DNA of 64,000 nucleotides from Bradyrhizobium frederickii (GTDB lineage Bacteria; Pseudomonadota; Alphaproteobacteria; Rhizobiales; Xanthobacteraceae), in assembly GCF_004570865.1 (NCBI RefSeq), contig NZ_SPQS01000007.1, positions 62,001-126,000 of the forward strand, in the 5' to 3' direction. Below, piece after piece: positions 38,461 through 47,121 of the stretch. Below the pieces are notes generated by a model. That model was not told the DNA's origin. It was given only the letters and a program-made list of their open reading frames with translations, and searched no databases. The translations under genes were made by a program, and so were the position numbers. The stretch's first letter is position 1. Every line of letters begins with the position of its first letter.

Positions 38461-38964
38461 ATGGCTGTCATCTTGATCACCGGCGGAGCGCGATCGGGCA
38501 AGAGCAAGCGCGCGGAAATGCGCACGCGCGCCTTTCCCGGACAGCCGGTCTATGTCGCAACGGCCGAGGCGCTCGACACCGAGATGGAAGCACGTATTGC
38601 CAAGCATCGCGCGCGGCGCGGAGCCGACTGGATCGAGCGCGAGGTACCGCTCGATCTCGTGTCCGCGCTGGTCGCGAGCGATGGCGACGGCGCACGGCTG
38701 GTGGATTGCCTGACGCTGTGGCTTTCCAACCTGATGCATGCGAGGCGCGACTGGGAGCGTGACGTGACCGAGCTCGCCAGCGCCTTGCCCGGTTTGAAGA
38801 GCCCCGTCGTCCTCGTCACCAACGAGGTCGGCCTCGGCATCGTGCCCGACAATGCACTGGCGCGCAGTTTTCGCGACGCCGCCGGGATCATGAACCAGAC
38901 GATCGCGGCCGCCGCCGATGAAGTCGAGTTCGTCGTCGCCGGCCTTCCCATGAAATTGAAATGA
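38461..38964 (+). CDS. cobU: Adenosylcobinamide kinase / adenosylcobinamide-phosphate guanylyltransferase
   Basis: A 167-residue bifunctional enzyme (also called CobP). The P-loop is ITGGARSGKSKRAE, the guanylylated His is in AKHRARRGADW, and DCLTLWLSNLM and LVTNEVGLGIVP are conserved. It phosphorylates and then GMP-activates adenosylcobinamide. It overlaps cobV by four bases (ATGA) and is divergent from cobD across 122 bases. Confidence 0.95.
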   Translation: MAVILITGGARSGKSKRAEMRTRAFPGQPVYVATAEALDTEMEARIAKHRARRGADWIEREVPLDLVSALVASDGDGARLVDCLTLWLSNLMHARRDWERDVTELASALPGLKSPVVLVTNEVGLGIVPDNALARSFRDAAGIMNQTIAAAADEVEFVVAGLPMKLK

Positions 38965-39743
38965 TGCCGCGCGCCGAGCTCCTCAAGGACATCGTCGCCG
39001 ATCTCAGGATGGCGGCATCGTTCGTCACGATCCTTCCCGTGGCATCGTCGAAGCCGGCGCCTGACGGCGCCGTCGCGCGCGCGACCTGGGCGCTTCCCGT
39101 CGCGGGACTGCTGGTCGGCCTTGCCGGCGCTTTCGTCTACAAGGTCGCCATCCGGTTCGGGCTGACGCCGAGCCTTGCTGCCCTGCTCGCCCTGGCGACC
39201 ACCGCCCTCATCACCGGCGCGCTGCACGAAGATGGTCTCGCAGATGCCGCCGACGGGCTCGGCGGCGGCCGCACGCGCGAGCGCAAACTGGAGATCATGC
39301 GCGACAGCCGGATCGGCACCTACGGCGTCTGCGCGCTGATCCTGTCGTTCGGCCTGCGCTGGAGCGCGCTCGCGACCATCGCCAATCCGTATTCCGTCGC
39401 ACTCGCGCTTTGCGCCGCGCATGCTGCTGCCCGCGCCGGCGTGCCGGCCTTCATGGCGCTGGTCCCGCCCGCCCGGCCGGACGGGCTGTCGGCAAGCGCC
39501 GGCGCGCCGCCGGGCCGGAGCATCGCCATCGCCTTTGCAGTCGGAACGCTCGCGCTCGCTCTGGCTTTGGGGCCGGGCAAGGCGCTGGTCAGCCTGATCC
39601 TGCTGTCGCTCGCTGGATTGATGCTGGCGCGGCTTGCGATCCGCCAGATCGGCGGGCAGACCGGCGACATCCTCGGCGCGTTCGAGCAGCTGGGCGAGAT
39701 CATCATCCTGCTCGTTGCCGCTTCCTTCCAGACGGGAGGCTGA
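38961..39743 (+). CDS. cobV: Adenosylcobinamide-GDP ribazoletransferase (cobalamin synthase)
   Basis: A 260-residue membrane enzyme of the CobS/CobV family. The Asp-rich active-site segment LHEDGLADAADGLGGGRTRE and IMRDSRIGTYG are diagnostic; six or so hydrophobic spans follow. It joins GDP-cobinamide and alpha-ribazole (phosphate). It sits between cobU and bluB. Confidence 0.95.
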   Translation: MMPRAELLKDIVADLRMAASFVTILPVASSKPAPDGAVARATWALPVAGLLVGLAGAFVYKVAIRFGLTPSLAALLALATTALITGALHEDGLADAADGLGGGRTRERKLEIMRDSRIGTYGVCALILSFGLRWSALATIANPYSVALALCAAHAAARAGVPAFMALVPPARPDGLSASAGAPPGRSIAIAFAVGTLALALALGPGKALVSLILLSLAGLMLARLAIRQIGGQTGDILGAFEQLGEIIILLVAASFQTGG

Positions 39744-39747
39744 CCTC

Positions 39748-40380
39748 ATGGCCGAATTCGACGACACCTTCCGCCGGCAATTGCGCGAGCTGTTCGTGTG
39801 GCGCCGCGACGTGCGCCGCTTTCGCAGCGATCCCCTGCCGGACGGCGCCATGGACCGCCTGATCGAGACCGCCTGCCTCTCGCCCTCGGTCGGCCTCAGC
39901 CAGCCCTGGCGCTTCGTCATCGTCGACGATGCCGTGCGCCGCCGCGCCGTGACCGACGATTTCAAGGCGTGCAACGCCGATGCGTTGAGTTGCTATTCCG
40001 GCGAACGCGCCGCGCGCTATGCCACGCTGAAACTGTCGGGCCTTGAACAGGCGCCCGGCCATCTCGCGGTGTTCGCCGACAAGAGCAGCGACATCGGCCA
40101 CGGTCTCGGTCGCGCGACCATGCCGGAGACCACGGAATATTCCGTAGTCGCCGCCATCACCGCGATGTGGCTCGCCGCGCGCGCGGAAGGCATCGGCCTC
40201 GGCTGGGTGTCGATCCTCAATCCGGATCGCGTGCACGCCGTCCTCGACGTGCCAGATCCCTGGAAGTTCATCGCCTATCTCTGCATCGGCTATCCCGAGA
40301 CCGAATGCGACCGGCCGGAGCTGGAGCAGGCGAAATGGGAGCATCGGCGCGGGGCGGACGAGTTTACCTTGCGGCGTTAG
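39748..40380 (+). CDS. bluB: 5,6-dimethylbenzimidazole synthase (BluB)
   Basis: A 210-residue flavin-destroying nitroreductase-fold enzyme that makes the cobalamin lower ligand from reduced FMN and O2. RRDVRRFRSDPLP, SPSVGLSQPWRFVIVDD, YATLKLSGLEQAP, TMPETTEYSVVAAI and GLGWVSILNP match BluB. The start has GGGAGG upstream and lies four bases after cobV. It completes the aerobic pathway and is followed by an intrinsic-terminator-like hairpin. Confidence 0.95.
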   Translation: MAEFDDTFRRQLRELFVWRRDVRRFRSDPLPDGAMDRLIETACLSPSVGLSQPWRFVIVDDAVRRRAVTDDFKACNADALSCYSGERAARYATLKLSGLEQAPGHLAVFADKSSDIGHGLGRATMPETTEYSVVAAITAMWLAARAEGIGLGWVSILNPDRVHAVLDVPDPWKFIAYLCIGYPETECDRPELEQAKWEHRRGADEFTLRR

Positions 40381-40428
40381 CGCACCGGACCATCCCTCGG
40401 GCCGGGTACGAATACGGTATCGAGTGCC

Positions 40429-40462
40429 AAGCGCTGCGAATGAACATTCACAAGCGCTTTTT
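40429..40462 (+). terminator. Intrinsic terminator after bluB
   Basis: AAGCGCT pairs with AGCGCTT, with an inner GAATG/CATTC stem, followed by TTTTTG. It sits 48 bases after the bluB stop and separates the cob genes from the next operon. Confidence 0.65.
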
Positions 40463-40532
40463 GATCAATTGTGGACACCGGCCGTTCGCGCTAAGCATCC
40501 GAACCGGGGCAAGCCATCATGCAAAGCACTCC

Positions 40533-41564
40533 ATGACCAAACTGCCTTCCGCTTTCGCGGTCGATCGCCGCGGCTTCATTCGTGTTGCGGGAGCAACCGC
40601 CGCGGGATGGATCGCGCTCGGCGCAACGTCGGACCGCATGCGGATCGTCGCATCGTTGACCGCATTGCCGCTCGACGACGAGCTGACGAGGCGGAGCATG
40701 ATCGACAGCGCGACCTCTCGTCTCGGCAGCCTCATCGTCGGCTTGAGACAGCGCGGCTGGGTCGAAGGCGTCAACTTCCGCCTCGAGCTGCGTTCGAGCT
40801 TCGGCGCACCGGACCGGCTGAAGGCGGCCGTTCAGGAACTGCTCGAGCTCAAGCCGGATGTGATCCTGACGGGATCGACCGTCGAAACCGCAGCGGTCCT
40901 CGCCGCCACCAAGACCGTTCCGATCGTCTTTGCGACCGCCAACGATCCCGTCGGCAATGGCTTCGTCGATAGCCTTGCCCATCCCGGCGGCAACGTGACC
41001 GGCTTCACCAACAGCACCGCCGAGATGGGCGGCAAATGGCTTCAGCTCATCCGGGAGGCCGTGCCGGATCTCGCGCGCGTGGGCGTTCTGTTCAATCCGG
41101 CGAGCACGCCTCGGGCGGGACGCTTCTTCCTCGACTCCATCGAGCAACAGGCGGCCCAGTCCGGCGTGTCGGTCCTCCCCGCCCCCGTCAATGCGCCGGC
41201 GGACATCGACGAAGCCGTCAGGCGCTTCTCCGAACCGCCCAAGGCGGCGATGATTGCGCTGGTCGACAGCTTCCTCGTCGTCAACCGGCAGGCGGTCGTC
41301 GCGGCGGCAGTCAAGTATCGCGTGCCGACGATCTATCCGTTCCATTACTTCGTGGATGCCGGCGGGCTGATGAGCTACGGGCCGACGCTGGAAGTACGCT
41401 CGGCCGACTACGTCGATCTCATCCTGCGCGGCACCAAGGCAGGTGATCTTCCGGTGCAGTCGCCTCGGAAATACGAGCTCCTGATCAACCGCACGGTTGC
41501 GCGCTCGCTGGGATTGACCATTCCGTTCACGCTGCTCGCGCGCGCCGACGAGATCCGCGAGTGA
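40533..41564 (+). CDS. ABC-type substrate-binding protein (TrpX/ABC_sub_bind family), Tat-exported
   Basis: A 343-residue periplasmic protein of the ABC_sub_bind (PF04392-like) family. It has a twin-arginine signal (DRRGFIRVAG) ending near ALGATS. Then MRIVASLTALPLDDE, LRQRGWVEGVNFRLELR, KPDVILTGSTVETAAVLAATK, VPIVFATANDPVGNGFVDSL and HPGGNVTGFTNSTAEMGGKW are the family pattern. There is no permease or ATPase gene beside it. Its stop overlaps the start of a hybrid sensor kinase (GTGA), so it probably serves as a ligand-sensing partner. No convincing SD precedes the ATG. Confidence 0.9.
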   Translation: MTKLPSAFAVDRRGFIRVAGATAAGWIALGATSDRMRIVASLTALPLDDELTRRSMIDSATSRLGSLIVGLRQRGWVEGVNFRLELRSSFGAPDRLKAAVQELLELKPDVILTGSTVETAAVLAATKTVPIVFATANDPVGNGFVDSLAHPGGNVTGFTNSTAEMGGKWLQLIREAVPDLARVGVLFNPASTPRAGRFFLDSIEQQAAQSGVSVLPAPVNAPADIDEAVRRFSEPPKAAMIALVDSFLVVNRQAVVAAAVKYRVPTIYPFHYFVDAGGLMSYGPTLEVRSADYVDLILRGTKAGDLPVQSPRKYELLINRTVARSLGLTIPFTLLARADEIRE

Positions 41565-44254
41565 ACGAGACGGTCGACCAGGGACATTTGCGGACGCCTC
41601 CCGGGCGGCTGTTCCGCAAATATCTCTACTCGATCCTCGCCCTCGCCTTTGCCGCGCTCGCCATCAACACCGGCTTCGACGTCTGGTTCTCCTATCGCGA
41701 GCAGAAGCAGCTTCTGGCGGCAACCCAGCGCGAGCAGGCAGCGTCCGCGGCGATCCAGATCGGCCAGTTCGTCGGCCAGATCGAGAACCAGATCAGATGG
41801 CTCTCGCGCCTGCCGCCGGAGCTGTCGACCAACGAGGACGAGCGCCTCAACGCCATCCGTCTCCTGCGCCTTTCGCCGGCGATCGCGGAAATCGCCGAGC
41901 TCGACTCGCGCGGGCTCGAGCAGGTGCGCGTGTCCCGCCGTGTCGCCGACAGGATCGGCAGCAAGGCCGATCTGTCGGCTTCGCCCGCCTTCCGCGGCGC
42001 CAACGAAAGCCGCGCCTATTACGGGCCGGTCTATTTCTTCGCCGACACCGAGCCGTTCATGACGCTCGCCACGCGCGGCACCGGCCGCAATCCGAATGTG
42101 ATCGTCGCCGAGGTCAATCTGCGTTTCATCTGGGACCTCGTCACCGGGATCAGGGTCGGCAACACCGGCAAGGCCTATGTGGTCGACCGCATGGGGGTCC
42201 TGATCGCCCATCCCGATCTGTGGCGGGCACTGCAGCGCAGCGATCTCTCCGGCCATGCGGACGTGCGCGCCGCGCTCGACGGCGTGGGGCCGCCCTCGGG
42301 CGGGTTGGTCAAGGAGGATCTGACCGGCCAGCGCGTGCTGTCGACCTATGCGACGGTGCCCTCGCTCGGCTGGCTGGTGTTCGTCGAGCTGCCGCTCAGC
42401 GAAGCCTATGCGCCGATCTATGCATCGATCGGCCGTTCGACCTTTCTCCTCGTCGTCCTGCTGATCGGTGCGGTGCCGGTCTCGCTCTTCCTCAGCCGGC
42501 GCATGACCGGGCCGATCCAGCTGCTGACGCAGGGCGCCCGGCGGATCGGCAGCGGCGATCTCGGTCTGCGGCTCGCGATCAGGACCGGCGACGAGCTGGA
42601 AGCGCTCGGCGACCAGTTCAACCGGATGGCGGCGCACTTGCGCGAGTCCTACGCGACGCTCGAGCGCAAGGTGATCGAGCGCACCTCGGAGCTGGAGAAG
42701 GCTCGCGATCACGCGCTCGCCGAGCACGACGCCGCCGAGCGCGCGCGCAGCGCGGCGGTGGCGGCCAACGAGACCAAGTCGCGCTTCCTCGCCGTCGTCA
42801 GCCACGAGCTGCGCACGCCGCTGAACGGCGTCATGGGCGTTGTGCAGCTGCTCGACGACGGCAGCCTCGGTGAGGCGCAGCGGCGCCACCTCGCGACTGC
42901 GGCCGCGTCGGGCGAGACGCTGATCGCGCTGGTCGACACCATCCTCGAATATGCGCGCCTGGAGGCCAGCGCTGAAACGCTGGAGCCGCGCAATTTCCGC
43001 CTCGACCAGCTGATCGAGACGACCGCCGAGCTGATGCGTCCGCAGGCCGTCGGCAAGGGACTGACCTTCGACCTTGCCTGCGATGCGTCGGTCCATACCT
43101 CGGTGCATGGCGATCCAGTCAGGCTCAATCGGATCCTGCTCAACCTGATCGGCAACGCCGTCAAGTTCACGCCGTCGGGCGGGATCGCCGTGGCCGCAGC
43201 CGCCGAGCGGCACGACGATCATGTCCTGCTGCACCTCACCGTGCGCGACACCGGCATCGGCATTGCCCCCGAGATGCACGAGCGGATTTTTGAGGATTTC
43301 GTGCAGGCCGACGACAGCATCGCGCGGCGGTTCGGCGGCACGGGCCTCGGCCTTGCGATCGCGCGGCGTCTGGCCCGCCTGATGCGCGGCCAGTTGACGG
43401 TTGCGAGCACGCCAGGGGTGGGCAGCACATTCAGCTTCGAGGTGCCGCTGGGCCTGGCCACGAGCGGCGTCGCGCAAGGCGCGCTTCCGCCGCCGTCGCG
43501 GCCGCGCCGCGTGCTGCTGGTTGACGACGACCCCGTCAATTGCGAGGTCGGGGAGGCGATCCTGAAGCGGCTCGGCCATGACCCCACGATCGCCAGGAAC
43601 GGCGCATCGGCCGTCGAGCTCGCCGGCGATCATTCGTTCGACGTCATCCTGATGGATCTGCACATGCCCGACATGGACGGCGTCGAGGCCGCGACCCGGA
43701 TCGGCGCACTCGATCTGCCGAAGATACCGCGCATCATCGCCGTGACGGCGGACGTGTCGTCCAGCGCGCGCGAGCGGCTCGCAGACGCCGGCATCGTCCG
43801 GATCATCAGCAAGCCGATCCTGATCGGCGCGCTGCGCGAGGCGATCGAGGACGATCCGGAAGCCGAGCCGGCCGCCGCGCAGCTTGCCGCGGGCGCATTG
43901 ATCGACCGGCATTTTTTCGACGACCAGCGCGAGCTGCTGGGGGCCGCACAGATCGCAAGCCTGCACCGTCTGCTGCGGGAAACCAGCGACAGGCTGATCG
44001 CCGACATCGTCAGCGCCGCGGCGGCCGGCGATCACAAGCAGCTGGCGCGTTCCGCGCACCAGCTCGGCAGCGCCGCCGGCGCGCTCGGCCTCGTCCGCCT
44101 GTTCGAACGCTGCCGCGAAGTCGAACTGGCTGCGCCCTCGATGTCTCCCGCCGAATGCGAAGAAGCCGCGCAGGGACTCGCTGCGCTTCAGGAGGCCTCG
44201 ATGAACGCATTGGACCAATTGCTGCGGCCGGCCGAGCAGCGTACGGTCGGCTAG
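41561..44254 (+). CDS. Hybrid sensor histidine kinase with Cache, HAMP, REC and Hpt domains
   Basis: An 897-residue GTG-start protein. TM1 is at about 17-37, a periplasmic Cache-like sensor at 40-285, TM2 at 291-312 and HAMP at 312-365. HisKA has His415 in SHELRTPLNGV; the HATPase has LNLIGNAVKF, RDTGIGI and GGTGLGLAIARRL. The receiver has VLLVDDDPVN and phospho-acceptor Asp699 in LMDLHMPDMDG. The C-terminal Hpt has His833 in AHQLGSAAGALG, where the usual Lys two residues after the Leu is Gly. A phosphorelay must end on an output regulator not found here. It is coupled to the binding protein upstream. Confidence 0.93.
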   Translation: MNETVDQGHLRTPPGRLFRKYLYSILALAFAALAINTGFDVWFSYREQKQLLAATQREQAASAAIQIGQFVGQIENQIRWLSRLPPELSTNEDERLNAIRLLRLSPAIAEIAELDSRGLEQVRVSRRVADRIGSKADLSASPAFRGANESRAYYGPVYFFADTEPFMTLATRGTGRNPNVIVAEVNLRFIWDLVTGIRVGNTGKAYVVDRMGVLIAHPDLWRALQRSDLSGHADVRAALDGVGPPSGGLVKEDLTGQRVLSTYATVPSLGWLVFVELPLSEAYAPIYASIGRSTFLLVVLLIGAVPVSLFLSRRMTGPIQLLTQGARRIGSGDLGLRLAIRTGDELEALGDQFNRMAAHLRESYATLERKVIERTSELEKARDHALAEHDAAERARSAAVAANETKSRFLAVVSHELRTPLNGVMGVVQLLDDGSLGEAQRRHLATAAASGETLIALVDTILEYARLEASAETLEPRNFRLDQLIETTAELMRPQAVGKGLTFDLACDASVHTSVHGDPVRLNRILLNLIGNAVKFTPSGGIAVAAAAERHDDHVLLHLTVRDTGIGIAPEMHERIFEDFVQADDSIARRFGGTGLGLAIARRLARLMRGQLTVASTPGVGSTFSFEVPLGLATSGVAQGALPPPSRPRRVLLVDDDPVNCEVGEAILKRLGHDPTIARNGASAVELAGDHSFDVILMDLHMPDMDGVEAATRIGALDLPKIPRIIAVTADVSSSARERLADAGIVRIISKPILIGALREAIEDDPEAEPAAAQLAAGALIDRHFFDDQRELLGAAQIASLHRLLRETSDRLIADIVSAAAAGDHKQLARSAHQLGSAAGALGLVRLFERCREVELAAPSMSPAECEEAAQGLAALQEASMNALDQLLRPAEQRTVG

Positions 44255-44272
44255 ACAATCACTTGGTATGCC

Positions 44273-44436
44273 ATGCACGACATACAACTCGATGCAAGCA
44301 GTTGGAAAACGGCTCAGGATTTTCGACTAGCGCTCAAGGCTGCAATGGGAGCGCCTCAGCGATTGCGGAGACACGAGCGCGCAGGCTTGCCCGCATTGGT
44401 GAGGATGTGGAAGTTCGGCTCGAAATCGAGACCTGA
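44273..44436 (+). pseudogene. Possible barstar-like gene remnant
   Basis: The frame from 44273 begins MHDIQLDASSWKTAQDF and continues ALKAAMGAPQ, which resembles the N-terminus of barstar-type ribonuclease inhibitors (I.LDG..W.T..DFY.AL..ALGAP). The expected WHG.NLDAL part is then garbled. A second frame gives a plausible tail (GEDVEVRLEIET, stop at about 44434). A small frameshift would join them. It lies between two well-supported genes and is offered as decayed sequence only. Confidence 0.35.
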
Positions 44437-44460
44437 CATGGGCGCGATCATGAGTTGTCC

Positions 44461-45369
44461 TCAACGCGTTCGCACGCCCTCGTCCTCGCGGCCAAACCGC
44501 TCGACCAGGAAGTCGATAAAGAGCCGCACCTTCACCGACAGATGCCGCGTCGGCGGATACACCGCATAGAGCGCGAGCGGCGGCGCGGCATAGTCGTCGA
44601 GCACGGTTCGCAGCTCGCCCTTCGTCAACGCGTCGGCAGCGATGAACTCCGGCAGCAGCGCCAGCCCCCTGCCCTTGATCGCGACATCACGCAGCACCTC
44701 GGCATTGTTGACGCAAAGCGACCAGGCCGGCTGGATCCAGTGGTCGCCGTCGCGGCCTGTGAGCTTCCACTGATTGCCGGTCAGCAGGAAGCCGTAGGTC
44801 AGCGAGACATGCTCGCGCAGATCCTGCGGATGCTTCGGCGTGCCGTGACGGGCGAGATAATCCGGCGAAGCGCAGACCATGCGCGCCACCGGCATGATCT
44901 TTCGCGCGATCAGGCTCGACGATTCCAATTCCGCGATCCGCAACGTCACGTCAAAGCCGTCCTGGACCGGATCGAGCAGGTCGTCGCTGAGCACGATCTG
45001 GAGCTGAAGCTCCGGATATCGCGCCATGAAATCGGCGAGCACGGGACCGAGCCGCATCGTGCCGAACGACATCGGCGCATTGACGCGCAGCAGCCCGCGT
45101 GGCGCCGACTGCGCCTGCGTCACCGCCTGGTCGGCCGCCTCGACCTCCGAGAGGATGACGAGCGCGCGTTCGAAATAGCGCTTGCCGTTCTCGGTCGGGC
45201 TGGCGTGCCGCGTGGTCCGGATAAGCAACTGGACCCCGAGGCTCTCCTCGAGGTCGGCGATGTATTTGCTGATCGCCGAGCGCGACAGCCGCAGCTGCCG
45301 GCCGGCTTCCGCAAAGCTGCCGCTTTCCACCACCTTCACGAAGGCCCGGAGGCTGCCGAGCTTATCCAA
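44461..45369 (-). CDS. LysR family transcriptional regulator
   Basis: A 302-residue LTTR. The N-terminal winged helix-turn-helix is MDKLGSLRAFVKVVESGSF and RLSRSAISKYIADLEE, followed by the effector-binding domain (RGLLRVNAPMSFG, HWIQPAWSLCVNN). The start is TTG with AAGG seven bases upstream and fits the family N-terminus. It is divergent from the ring-cleaving dioxygenase/esterase operon, with paired operator-like repeats between them. Confidence 0.92.
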   Translation of the reverse strand: MDKLGSLRAFVKVVESGSFAEAGRQLRLSRSAISKYIADLEESLGVQLLIRTTRHASPTENGKRYFERALVILSEVEAADQAVTQAQSAPRGLLRVNAPMSFGTMRLGPVLADFMARYPELQLQIVLSDDLLDPVQDGFDVTLRIAELESSSLIARKIMPVARMVCASPDYLARHGTPKHPQDLREHVSLTYGFLLTGNQWKLTGRDGDHWIQPAWSLCVNNAEVLRDVAIKGRGLALLPEFIAADALTKGELRTVLDDYAAPPLALYAVYPPTRHLSVKVRLFIDFLVERFGREDEGVRTR

Positions 45370-45383
45370 GGGCCGCCTTCGCC

Positions 45384-45439
45384 GATTGTTTCCAAATCGT
45401 AGACATTGTGGTCATATTTGCATGGATTGTCTCCAATCC
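45384..45439. promoter_or_regulatory. Paired LysR-type operators
   Basis: Two near-identical sites, GATTGTTTCCAAATC (45384-45398) and GGATTGTCTCCAATCC (45424-45439), start about 41 bases apart, close to four helical turns. The second is a perfect 6-bp inverted repeat around TCTC. They lie in the 128-base divergent region, as expected for recognition and activation sites of the adjacent LysR protein. Confidence 0.6.
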
Positions 45440-45497
45440 AAAGCGGAACAATATTTCCGGCCAGAGCAAGACGCTCCCCGAACTCAGGAGGACGACC

Positions 45498-46436
45498 ATG
45501 TCTGGACTGCACCATGTCACCGCGATCGCCGGCGACCCGATCCGCAATTTCGGCTTCTACACCCGGGATCTGGGCCTGCGCTTCGTCAAGAAGACGGTCA
45601 ATTTCGACGATCCCGGCACCTATCACTTCTATTATGGCGATGAGACCGGCCGCCCCGGCACCATCCTGACCTTCTTTCCCTGGGCCGGCGTGTCGCCCGG
45701 CCGCCGCGGCGTCGGCGAGACCCATCAGACCGCCTTCCGCGTGCCGGAGCGCTCGCTCGGCTACTGGACCCAGCGCTTCACCGAGAAGGGCATTGCCTAT
45801 GAGGCATTGGAGAAGCGCTTCGGCGAATCCGTGCTGCCGTTCACCGATCCTGACGGCATGGCGCTCGCGCTGGTCGGGGTATCAGGCGCCGAAGGCGAAC
45901 CCGGCTGGAGCAATGGCGACGTGCCGGCGGAGCATGCCATCCGCGGCTTCCACGGCGTGACCCTGCTGCTCGACAGCGCGGCGAAGACCGCCGCCGTTCT
46001 CACCGACGTCTTCGGCTTCAAGGAGACCGGCCGCGAAGGCTCGGTGATCCGCTTCAAGGCTGCGGGCGATGCCGAAGGCAGCATCGTCGACATCTACGAG
46101 GCCAAGGGATTTTTGCGCGGGCATCAGGGCGGCGGGTCGGTCCATCACATCGCGTTCCGCGCGGCCGACGATGCCGAGCAAGGCAACATGGCGCAAAAGC
46201 TCGTGAGCAATCACGGCCTGCATCCGACCGAGCAGAGGGACCGCAACTACTTCCGCTCGATCTACTTCCGTGAGCCCGGCGGCGTGCTGTTCGAGATCGC
46301 GACCGACATCCCCGGCTTCGCCGTCGACGAGCCCGTCGCGACGCTGGGGCAGGACCTCAAGCTGCCTGCTTTCCTCGAGCAGCACCGCAAGCAGATCGAG
46401 GGCGTGCTGCCGAGCCTGGAAGAGACCGCGTCATGA
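45498..46436 (+). CDS. Ring-cleaving dioxygenase, glyoxalase-fold (MhqO-like)
   Basis: A 312-residue protein with two vicinal-oxygen-chelate domains. The first starts GLHHVTAIAGDPIRNFGFYT and the second IRGFHGVTLLLDSAAKT, with metal ligands His5/His6, a His in SVHHIAFRA and Glu in GVLFEIATD. It matches the MhqO/LinE-like group that opens hydroquinone rings. AGGAGG precedes the start. It overlaps the esterase gene by four bases, the same pairing as mhqO-mhqD in Bacillus quinone resistance. Confidence 0.88.
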   Translation: MSGLHHVTAIAGDPIRNFGFYTRDLGLRFVKKTVNFDDPGTYHFYYGDETGRPGTILTFFPWAGVSPGRRGVGETHQTAFRVPERSLGYWTQRFTEKGIAYEALEKRFGESVLPFTDPDGMALALVGVSGAEGEPGWSNGDVPAEHAIRGFHGVTLLLDSAAKTAAVLTDVFGFKETGREGSVIRFKAAGDAEGSIVDIYEAKGFLRGHQGGGSVHHIAFRAADDAEQGNMAQKLVSNHGLHPTEQRDRNYFRSIYFREPGGVLFEIATDIPGFAVDEPVATLGQDLKLPAFLEQHRKQIEGVLPSLEETAS

Positions 46437-47059
46437 CCGAGAGTGCCTTCATCCACCGCTTCGAGCCCGCGACCCGCGCGGGCTCCCCTCCGCTGCTGCT
46501 GTTGCACGGCACCGGCGGCGACGAGAACGACCTGCTCGGGCTCGGCAAGATGATCTCGCCCGGCTCCGCCCTGCTCTCGCCGCGCGGCCGCGTGCTCGAG
46601 CACGGCATGCCGCGGTTCTTCCGCCGCCTCGCCGAAGGCGTGTTCGACGAGGCCGATGTGCGCCGCCGCGCGCACGAGCTCGGCGACTTCGTGAGCGAGG
46701 CGCGGCAGCGCTATGGCATCGGCGCGCCTGTCGCGGTCGGCTTCTCCAACGGCGCCAACATCGCCGCCGCGCTGTTGCTGCTGGAGCCGGACGTGCTTGC
46801 CGGCGCGATCCTGCTGCGCGCGATGGTGCCGCTGTCTGATGCGCCAACGGCGGATCTTGCAGGCAAGCCGATTCTGCTGTTGTCCGGGCAAGGCGACCCG
46901 ATCGTGCCGGCTGGCAATTCGGCGCGGCTCGCGGCCCTGCTCTCGCAAGCAGGCGCGAGCGTGACCCACAGGGTCCTGCCGGCGGGCCATCAATTGTCGC
47001 AAGCCGACGTGACCCTCGCCCGCGACTGGATCGGCAATCTTGAAGCGAAAGCCGCATGA
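46433..47059 (+). CDS. Alpha/beta hydrolase (phospholipase/carboxylesterase, MhqD-like)
   Basis: A 208-residue serine hydrolase. It has LLLLHGTGGDENDLLGLG (oxyanion region), the nucleophile in AVGFSNGANIAAALL, and the C-terminal Asp and His in GDPIVPAG and LPAGHQLSQAD. It belongs to the YpfH/MhqD group. It is co-translated with the ring-cleaving dioxygenase (ATGA overlap) and probably hydrolyses its product or a quinone-derived ester; this is inferred from the pairing. Confidence 0.88.
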   Translation: MTESAFIHRFEPATRAGSPPLLLLHGTGGDENDLLGLGKMISPGSALLSPRGRVLEHGMPRFFRRLAEGVFDEADVRRRAHELGDFVSEARQRYGIGAPVAVGFSNGANIAAALLLLEPDVLAGAILLRAMVPLSDAPTADLAGKPILLLSGQGDPIVPAGNSARLAALLSQAGASVTHRVLPAGHQLSQADVTLARDWIGNLEAKAA

Positions 47060-47064
47060 GAGAA

Positions 47065-47095
47065 GCGGCGCATCGTTGTCCGAACGATGCGCCGC
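47065..47095. terminator. 13-bp hairpin between convergent genes
   Basis: GCGGCGCATCGTT, loop GTCCG, AACGATGCGCCGC is a perfect 13-bp stem just after the esterase stop and before the convergent transpeptidase 3' end. It lacks a T-run but is well placed as a bidirectional terminator or transcript end. Confidence 0.6.
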
Positions 47096-47121
47096 CGCCT
47101 TCACTCGTACGAAGAGGTGAG

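Noticed and set aside
40440-40532. Earlier start for the orphan binding protein
   Set aside because: The extension would run through the terminator hairpin after bluB and precede the twin-arginine motif with a long non-signal segment.
41408-44287. Very long open frame antisense to the hybrid kinase (about 959 codons)
   Set aside because: GC-rich shadow of the kinase gene; its translation is Arg/Gln/His/Asp-rich low-complexity and matches no family, while the sense frame has full kinase motifs.
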